NCBI GenBank assembly: GCA_028565635.1
Contig: JAOXYB010049847.1
Span: 1 to 11,838, forward strand
Length of the DNA: 11,838 nt
Direction of reading: 5' to 3'
DNA from: Phoronis ovalis
Lineage: Eukaryota; Phoronida; Phoronidae
Shown: piece by piece, positions 1 through 9,600 of the stretch
How the letters are laid out: each line of letters starts with the position of its first letter
Position numbering within the stretch: the first letter of the stretch is position 1
Position numbers and translations under genes: made by a program
The notes under the pieces: model-generated
Databases searched by the model: none
What the model was told of the DNA's origin: nothing
The model's input: the letters and a program-made list of their open reading frames with translations, nothing else

Positions 1-536
1 ATGTAGTCGGATTGAAAGAAAAGAAACTGACTAAAAAGAAAATGTATACATTATAATACTTTTAGTGTATAGTTTTACAGATACATTGTAACAAAGATAA
101 CTAAGAAATAAACGGTTCTCGCCCCCTTAAATACTTTTAAATAGTAAAAACACAAATGACACTTGTTTGTAAAATAAGGATTACACAGCAGATATTGTGT
201 CATTTTTTGCGGATCTAGTCTGAAACATGCAGGTAATGCAAGCTTACTTTTTGTCATCAATATGACAAAGGAATCATATACATAGCAATGGAACAACCCA
301 ATGAAGAATGTATGTTGTCTAATCTATTGTCTAATAACAATCTTGTATAACAAATAGGGTTTCAATCGAAAATACTAGATTCATAAAAGCTGAAATTTCT
401 TAAATAGATTTTCTATGCCATTACAGGAATTACTCAATGGTGTGTATCTGTATATTACTGAGTGAGGCTCTATGCTTAAACAAAACCTAAGCAGATTTGT
501 ACTGCAATATGTCATTACAGATATTCTGCATGAAAT
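1..536. other. Sequence downstream of the PARN stop; no gene seen
   Basis: Part of this is presumably 3' UTR of the minus-strand gene. Open frames here are short, lack homology to anything I recognise, and sit in AT-rich sequence. No strong poly(A) signal beyond the one at the stop codon was found. Confidence 0.6.
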
Positions 537-541
537 TTATT
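536..541 (-). promoter_or_regulatory. AATAAA overlapping the V18 stop codon
   Basis: The hexamer on the minus strand includes the TAA stop of V18. Use would give a 3' UTR of only about 10 to 30 nt. I found no other exact AATAAA or ATTAAA on this strand between 1 and 535; an AATATA variant is at 451-456. The real signal may lie beyond the left edge. Confidence 0.25.
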
Positions 542-672
542 CTGTAATCATACCTGCATTACGTTCATCCGACTGCATAGGTTCGTCACTGTTATTTTTA
601 TCTTCTTCGCTTTCCTCACTGTCCTCTTCAGGAATTGGTGTTATACTGTACCGGGATTGAAAAGGTGATGCC
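537..672 (-). CDS. PARN: PARN exon V18: acidic C-terminal tail and stop
   Basis: A strong polypyrimidine tract and acceptor ATTTTTGACAG precede 672. One base completes Gln, followed by 44 codons and TAA at 537-539. The product includes [14 protein letters not shown], then an acidic [10 protein letters not shown] run and NAGMITE at the end. Acidic, Ser-rich low-complexity tails are common at PARN C-termini, and these Ser-acidic sites resemble CK2 targets. Assignment rests on acceptor quality, phase match with V17 and an open coding frame, not on close residue homology. Confidence 0.78.
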
Positions 673-3600
673 CTGTCAAAAATAAAATAAAAGATTTTTT
701 GTTGGCAAGTTTCTCGGAACACTATCTGTAAATTTCTTAGCATTATCAGTTGGCCACACTACAGCAAGCTGTCAGCACTCCTTTTCATACCATGTAAGGT
801 CCTAAGCTACACCTCTCATAACCTCTGGTTGTTTTCTAGTATTAGAAGAACTGCTAATGATGTAATCTGCATGTAATATCAATTAAATCACTGGTGATGG
901 TAGTTTTGTGATAATGCATCCTATCTGGCCCAGCTGTATTTAACAAATGTGGTTTACCAGGGGCAAGTGGTTTACTTTTCTGGTGTAATTTCTATTTGGA
1001 TTTGTAAAATGCCTCATCTGTCTGCAGATATCCACATAATTGTACCACTTATATAAGGCTGAAACTACAGAGACAGATATCAGATTTTCTGAAGGTTGAC
1101 ATTTTGAAACTTTTTAGTGGAATCATTTTTGACAAAATGAGCATTCCAATTTGAGTATTACAATAAATACTACAAAAAAGCTAGAAGACCCACACCCAAA
1201 TTTGTTGGACAGAATGCATGAAATATTTATGTAAAACCTCAACACTTGTATCCTTTTAGTAATAACAGCAAACTGTATTCTTTAATGCCATTGAAACATT
1301 TTAAAACAAGGGAAGATAACACAATATTTGTACTGATTATGTAATTATAGAATAGATACTGCATTCTTTAAGGACTTGAAACATATGATAATGTTTCTTA
1401 ATTATAACTTTCTCTAAATTTGATAATCAAAATGAAGAGATACACATGTAAAATAAACATTTTTGGAAATACTATATTTTATAGAGTTGCAAATCCAAAA
1501 GAAAAGATGCTGATCTGAAAATAGTTCTCATAATCTGAAAAGTGTTTCTAAAATTTTATTTTAAAAAATGACTTACAAATTAAATCATGTCCCAGATTTT
1601 TACATGTCATTTTGTCTAAGAATTAGGATATTTTAAAAATTTAGATGCCATGGTTTTTGCTGGTTAAACCTGACCAATAAATTTCAAAAGTTCATAAATT
1701 TTGATCAAAGCAAATTTTTGTAAATATAAAAGATATGTAAATATAATTTGCACAAAGTTTTAAGTTTTTGGCTTATATGTTTAAAACTGAAATTCAAACT
1801 ATATATGATTTTTAAAGTTAGAGTATTACCTAAATGTATGCTTTTAAATTTTCATTTCCTCATTTTCCTGTCTTAAGTTCTTAACAAAATACATGTAGCA
1901 GTATGTTTACATTATACTTTTAGGTGCAAACATTCCAGTATATTTAAGGAGTTCCATTTCCTTTAAATATTGGTCATTACATTTTATTATCCTTTCGCAT
2001 ACAAATATGTGTACATAACAGAACACTCCCTGTTACGAACTTGAAAAAAAGGAACCTACTGTGCATTCAGTGCTTTGGTTTTCTTTGATGGTAAATCTAC
2101 ATCAGATTCAGGTGTTCTTGGTCGTTTTCTCTGAGCATTAGCAGAAAATTTCTTGTAATCATTATAAGTCATAATTCTATACACATCTCCTTGTCCCTTA
2201 TTCAGCTGCCTTAGGACTAAAAAAAGAAAGATTGGAATTAAAAAAAGCAGCCAAATTCATGCAATAGAATTTTGTAATATGTATTTTAATATTTTGACTT
2301 TGATTAAACTCAATTTTATTGCATAACTATTCAATTTGATCTCTTAAGACAATTAACATGATCAAGGACTGTTAATCCAAACAAATACCTGATGCAGCTT
2401 CATCCCTCTTATACAACACAATAAATGCTGAAGTTTCATCAATCCAGTTAACCTGGATGTTACCTGAAAATAGAAAATTATCAACTTTGGATTACACAGG
2501 CACACATTTGTAGTTATACAATTCCTAATTTCTAGTCTAACATACTGGCACATTTGTATTTTATTTTAAGGCTAAGCTGGACCCTCGTCACTGTTTAAAT
2601 AAAAATTCATGAAAATGTGCATTACATTTTTTTCACTCAAAACAGATGTTTTCTAAAACTTTAACATTCAAGCTATGTCATAATGGTATTTTCAAACTAT
2701 TGTGTAAAATGTATGAAATTTAATTAGCGTTTAATTGCACCCTATGAAAATTGTTAGATACATCCTACAGCAAAACACAGTAGCTAAAAATTCGGGCTAA
2801 CTATATTTTTAACAACTAATCAATACTCCCTTAATTGGGTTTTAACCATTTTTAAATTGCACCAGGGATTTTGATATAATCAATTTAGTGCTTTTAGCAA
2901 ATAAAAAACTTATCTTTTTTTATACATTAATTAATAATTCAAAGATTATTCACAGTATTTACAATTTGGTCAAACAAAATGATGGAGGTATTGTTTACTT
3001 CTTAAAAACGTAGTTAGCTTCAATTTAGATCCGCAGGATTTTGCTGTAGGATGTACGTTATGATTTTTATGAAATGTCATAAAAAATTAATTTAATTTTG
3101 TGCGTTGCATACACAAGTCTAAAAATACCACCATAACATAGCATGAATGTTAAAGTTTCAGAAAACATTTATTTTATATGAAAAAAATATGCAGATTTTT
3201 CATGAATTTTTATTTAAACGGTGACGAGGGTCCAGCTTAGCCTTAAAAGCATTTTGTCATTTCACTAAGGAAATTGTTTATATTCTGTTCTGCTAGAGAG
3301 ACCCAGTTTGCTTGTGTTACTTGCAGTGATAATCAACAAATTTTTATCTGCACTGTCACACAATTTCAATGTAATCTTTTCACTAGGCTGAAAATAGGTT
3401 ATTAAAGAGGTCTATATGCAGAATACAACCAGATGTCTATAGACGGGATACAACATTATTTTTCAAATTTAAACTTATCATGACTAATCAGCATGGTCAT
3501 TCAGCTTATTTTTTTCTAATGAAACTTACCGAAAGGATTGAATAATGCCCACAGGTCAGACGACTTCCAATCAGAAGGAAATGTCACATGAAAACAGTGG

Positions 3601-6600
3601 TCACGACTTGGCTGCACTGAAATGGAAAGTTACTTCATGATTATCAATCTACTTCCAGTACAGATCAAAACAAGCTCACTGAGTTTATGGAACAGAAAAA
3701 TACGACCATAGCCAAAGTTGTTGATACCATATCAGCATCTTCTTTACCAGAGGTCCTCATCACTGATATAGGTGCGAAGATAAAGACAATAAGCTTAACA
3801 TTCTATTTCATTGGAAGAAATCCAAATTTACGTTCAAAATAATTTTTTTCTAAATACTGGATTTCCTACTAGCTGATAAAGCACAATTACAAAAACAGAG
3901 AAATTTATTATAAATATAAACATTTAAAACTGCACAGTCTGTACCGTCCCCATTTGATTTCTAATTTACTTAGCTCATTTAACCGAAAGCTACGATAATA
4001 CTCACAATCCTGTCCTTCCAGATTTATGTATGGGACATCAACTACTCGCATTAAATTTATTCTGAAACGCAATTAAGGAAAGTTTAATGAAAAAATAGCA
4101 CAAAAGGTAGAATAAAATATTAACAAATATAGATTACTCATTACATTTGCGGCTTTTAAAGATCATTGTAAGGGGGGTAATGATCGCAGTTCACAGGAAA
4201 TAAATTACCTTTTTACAATTGACTGGAAATAAACATCATATTCATGTCATTATAATGTGATAACTGAATAGGGAAATTGCAGATTAGCAATTACAAACAC
4301 TGAATTTGACGGCTCATAAGTAAATAAATATCTTTATACGTCATGCTTATAAGACAAATCCGAGGCACCTTAAAAATAAAATATTTAATAAACAAATCGC
4401 AACAATTGAATTTCAGCAATTACAGGTCATGAAAATGCACATTCCCACTACTTATAATTATCTGTTAATAGATAAATGTGTACTACTTACTTATTTACAA
4501 ATGGCTGCAAATACTGGGAAGTTGGAGATATATAACGTTTTGTAGGACTTTGAAATATGCCTAAAAAGCAATTTTATTGGTTAATAGTCAAATGTCAGAA
4601 AAAAAATAAAGGACATGATACAAATAAGAATACAGAAATCATATTTTACATATATTTTACGAAAATGTGAGAAAACGTACCTTTAAGATGACTGGATGCT
4701 CTAACATAGGGTGCCCTTAGTGAAAATTACTTATTAAACCTGAAACGGGATATCCTTAGTACAAGATATTTTCTGAACATTATTAGAGCTCAAAATATGT
4801 TATGACCTAGCACGGTATCAATGTACTGAAGGGATATTTTCAATACCTGGCTCCAATTACTACTTCATTATATCATCATCATCATTAGTCTTATTCAAGA
4901 TCCCTGTATTTTAACTCACCTAAATAGTTGCTCATAGCTATAAATGATACTCCAGTAATGAAAGCATCATAACCTGCTTCATGTAACGGCTCTGTTGTAG
5001 CTGTATATTTTTCAAAACCTTCCGCTGCAGCTGCAAATTAAGCATCCAAGTACATACCACTTCATTTAAAGGGCACAAATTATAGACTTATTTTTATAGG
5101 CAGATATTTTTTTCAGCACAAATGCTAGAAAGACAAAATGATTCAATAGATATCAACAATATATTAATAAAATTAAATGCAACTTTCAAAAAGTGCTATG
5201 ATCATGCTCACATGACCGTCACTCAACTCCCATCACAGAAGAGACTAATAAAGAAAGTAAGATTTACTTCTTGAAGGAATATATTCAAGAAAGTTATTCT
5301 TATGTCAGCGTTACCATAACCACTACTTACTTATGTCCGGCCTTTCAAATGGAGGATTTTGCACACATTTATAGAGATCTCCTAGAGTACTATTCAATAT
5401 ATTTTCTTTAAATGGTGCTGTATTTGCCATCAGTTTGGTGTCAACAAGTCTTGGGTAGACGCAGCTTATTACTGATTTAAAATCACTGTATTCCTAAAAC
5501 AAAGTTAACTAATGCTGAGCAACATGTTGGTTCGTAATTTAGTTTCGAATCAACTCATGTTTTGATTCAAATTTTGCATATACTAATTTATTGTTCAACA
5601 TGATTTTAAAATGCTCTTCTGTTCTTGATGTGGTTCACGTGTTAAAAAGTTTATTTTTGACATCACATAAATGTCTGCATACCAATTATATCTTAGGCAA
5701 TTTTTTGATTCCATTGTGCTTCCTTTTTTTCTAGAATAAATAGTTTCTAGAGTATATTGCTAATGTAATAATTAGAATATAAATTTAAACTTACCTCAGG
5801 TAAATCACAACTAAAATGATGTAAGGAGTGCAGCACATCAAGTAACATATTATGACCAACAATAGGTTTCCCCTGGAACAAAAACAATATTACATATTAA
5901 TGTTGCGGTTTTAAATAAAAATTCATGAAAAATCCAAATTACATTTTCCCACATAAAATAATGCTTTTTGAAACATTAACATTTATGCAATGTTACAGTA
6001 GTGTTTACAGACTCCAGTGACCTGCATAATTTAATTAACATTTAATAAAATCATAAGGTATATCCTATGAGAAAATACAGTGGATCTGGTCATGCTAACT
6101 GTTATTAATATATCTATTTCAAAATATATCTATTTTAAAAAAAAATAATTTTATCCAATTTTTAGGGATTTTAATGTTGATACGCTTATAGTGAATATAA
6201 AATAAATGTTTTTAAGGAGTAAACTGCAATAATCCCATACTTTCCTAAGTACTATTTCTTGTAATCCTTTTATTTTTTTTTAGCAAAGTGAATTTTCTTT
6301 AACATTAATTAATAATTCAAAAAAAATTAAAGAGTATAAAAATCTGATAACATCAAATAGTAATATACCTGTTGTGCAAATTAAGCGGCCAAATGTCAAG
6401 GAGAATGCACAGAAGACATTTTAGCATGAAAAGAGTTTTAAATTAAATTCCAACTTTACAGTAACAGGAAAAAAAGTTTCATCGCAAAAGAGAAATATAG
6501 GTGCAATGACAAGTGTCAGTGTAACATGAGCACACATAACTTGTAGATCTGATATTTACAAAGTAATGTAATAAGTGAGAAGTTACTACATGATATTTCT

Positions 6601-9600
6601 CATAAAATTCTAAGATAGATACAATGACTTACAGATTGGGTCAGTAGTTTTATAACATTTGAGAAGCCAACAGCGTCTTCCAGCTCTTCCTGGAATATAT
6701 TAATAATTTGAATTACAAACAAGCATAGATTTAAAGACAAAATAGGCAATTGTAAGATTACGTCAAATGCAACAGTTGGAATCTTTGCCTGTTAAGTTAC
6801 AAGCTATCCGCATGTTATATTCGTGATTCATCCTGGAATAATTATTTGGATTAGGGTAACAAATATTTTTGTATTTTTAAGTTGATTTTTGAAATTTCAA
6901 GAATAATGTCTATATTTCATTGATAATGGCTATATTCTGAAATTTAGTGTTTTTTGATTATTTAATTTGATTTGGAGAAATGAAATACAGCCAAGAAATC
7001 TTTAAATCATGCATGAAATTTATAAAACATCGTATTTTGTATCTGGAAAAATCCATTTTGGACCAGGCTGAATAGAGTGCAGTCTTGGAATTATATTATA
7101 TGCAATAAATAGATTAAATAAAAATTAAAAATTGTATCACAAGACTCAGCAACGACATAACCACGCCTCAAATTCATTTGAATTGAGAGAATTTTTAAAA
7201 AAGAAAGCCCGGATGAAAAAAAAATGCCATCCACAGACTTTCTGAATATCACTGAAATCACCAAAGCTTGTGATATTTACATCTACCATCCAAATATTAA
7301 AGAAAAAAACATTTATTTCATTAAAAAATTATTCAAAACTGAAATATTAAAATTTTACTTTCTCTTATAACTATAAAACAATTAAAAGCTTAGAAAAGCA
7401 GTGTTCAATGTTCCAAAAAGTTGAAATCTCATTACCATTTGATATCGGAAGGGATAAAGGAATAGCACCGTACAAATTAAATAGTTGACATAACAAAGCA
7501 TATAAGTTTAGTATTGCAAAGGTGATACCGTTACAGTTATTTTGATATCTCGTTTGTTGATTATTAACCAAAATTCTTTGAGTAACAGATATTTAAACAT
7601 GACACATTTATTTCCGGTCACAGTATACATTGAACTCTAGATAATCTATAAAAGGTTTTAGTTCCTCCGGAATCTCAGTAGGCTCTTCCGCTACACTTGC
7701 ACCATCAGGAGCTGGACTAGTGAAGGCTGGAGAAGACATCAAGTCCTCCGCATATATGATATGGTACAGCAATGAATGTAGGGCATCGCAAGTGAAGAAA
7801 TTACTGTACACATACCAATTCTGCCATTTTTCTGCTCTCCACTTTCTTTCTTCTTTCTTCCTCACTGCCAACTCTAGATACAATTATATAGCGCTGTTTC
7901 CTATCATTAGTTTTACTTTCAAGATGTACACTACTAGAAAACCTGAAAAGCATCAAGATAAGACTGTACACATGCTATGTAAATCATGGCCTAATCATAA
8001 ATAACACGAGTTGCAACTTTCAACGGAGTGATATTATAGTATTTGTATTACCATTAATGTGCCACATTTGCAGTTTGTCTCATTCTGCAATAAGTTAACA
8101 TATATAATAGATTGAAATCTCAAAGGTATTTTAAAGGTTTTCAAAGAATTACTTCTGAATTTACCAATCACTGCAAATCATGCATCAGCAATGAATGAAC
8201 AAACTATTATTTCACCTTAATTTAACCGTTTGATATATTAGTTTGCGTTGAAATGCAGAGCAGGGATCTAAGTCTAAACTGTTCTCTTCCGGTTTCTTTT
8301 CTTGAACAAAATCTTCTACTTTCTTGCTATAAATACACATTACAGACATGTTCCAAAGTTCTTTTTCATTCTCATAAGAGAAGTTAATTCATTTAAGTTC
8401 TGTAATCATTTACATATATGATAACAATAAGCAGTAAACATAAAATGCTTGGTAAATAATCAACAAGTACTAGATTATTTATAAAACATAAAAAATAACA
8501 AGTTGCTTCAGCAAATTCTTAAGAGATGAATTCTTATCAAAATGTCTTCGCTAAAAAATCACCAAAGCTTAACAAGTACTTTACATTACATGTTATGTTT
8601 ACCAAATATCTTCTATAAAAGGTTTTTGTTCCTCCGGAATCTCAGTAGGCCCTTTCGATACAATTGCACCATCAGGAGCTGGACTAGTGAAGGCTGGAGA
8701 AGACATTAAGTCCTCCGCATATTTCTCATGCCGTTGTTTTAATGCTTCCCTTAATTTGTTTTCCTCAGAATGTGGCAGGTAGGGGATACCTGATAACATT
8801 AAAATACACAAATTTCAAACATAGCATATCCACAAAATACAAAACTACATATAAAAAATAAACAGTAAATCAAACCTAATTATTTTGCCTAGTTTACCAT
8901 TTATCATATATGAATCTCTGAGAAATTGCTTTCACAGTATCTGTCATCATTATCAGCATTGTTTGAATTAGGATTCGAATACATGTGTAACAGATATGTT
9001 TAAAACTTTTATTTTATTCCGAATATAAATGTATTTTATCGATTAAACATCAAAATATCCGCTGGATGCTCCTCTAGTTGTAAATTAAATGATGACAAAA
9101 GCAAGATTTTTTTAAAAGCATTACATGGAATTTTACCTTCATAGATCCACTTGTTAAAATCAAAGCCATGAGATGCTAAGAAATCCAAACTAGAGCTCTG
9201 GAACACAAAAGTTAAAATTAAGATTCTTTACACGTGCTAGAATCTCTGTCCAGTACACAACTCACTAGAGAAAGTAGACTGCGCAACATATAACACAATC
9301 TATTTCCATTTTATCTATAACAGCAAATGGATGTGGAAGAATGGGAGATACTTAAAGCCAAAACCATGCATTTATCATTAGAAACTCTATACATATAACT
9401 ACCCATTTACAAAGCTACAAACGCCCTAAGACAGTACCTGACAAAGAAACCTTCTGTCAGGTGCCTGTGTGCTGAAAGGCTTTGGGAACACATAGAAATT
9501 GTATGCCTTTGCTTCATGGCTGAAATTTAAAAGATTACAAAATTAGATGTGTCACAGTATAAATATGTTAATATACATTGTTTTAGTTAGACAGTTATTT

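Larger units (their letters stand above)
6690..7815 (-). other. PARN: V8-V9 intron (1126 nt) with V6 copy
   Basis: Donor GTATGT and acceptor ATTCCAG. The V6 copy (7645-7755) starts only about 60 nt inside the donor end. The inverted repeat at 6892-6945 is the other structure. The remainder is AT-rich and without recognisable content. Confidence 0.85.

Noticed and set aside
472-660. Plus-strand open frame with Ser/Leu-rich product
   Set aside because: Its Ser/Leu run is the complement of the acidic codons of V18 on the minus strand.
2362-2553. Minus-strand open frame over V16
   Set aside because: It uses a different register from the RRM-encoding frame and runs through both splice sites.
4161-4185. 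Seven-base inverted repeat around six G residues
   Set aside because: Too short to be significant, with no context suggesting a role.
4873-4885. ATC trinucleotide repeat
   Set aside because: Only about four units; ordinary low-complexity sequence.
7371-7571. Minus-strand open frame inside the V8-V9 intron
   Set aside because: No homology, no splice sites in a fitting phase, and composition like the surrounding intron.
7720-8004. Plus-strand open frame of 94 codons
   Set aside because: It lies opposite exon V8 and the V6 copy; its openness reflects the coding bias of the other strand.
8216-8227. Alternative V7 donor GTTAAA after 8227
   Set aside because: It would leave V7 in phase 0 while V8 needs phase 2, and it would remove residues that align gaplessly with human PARN.
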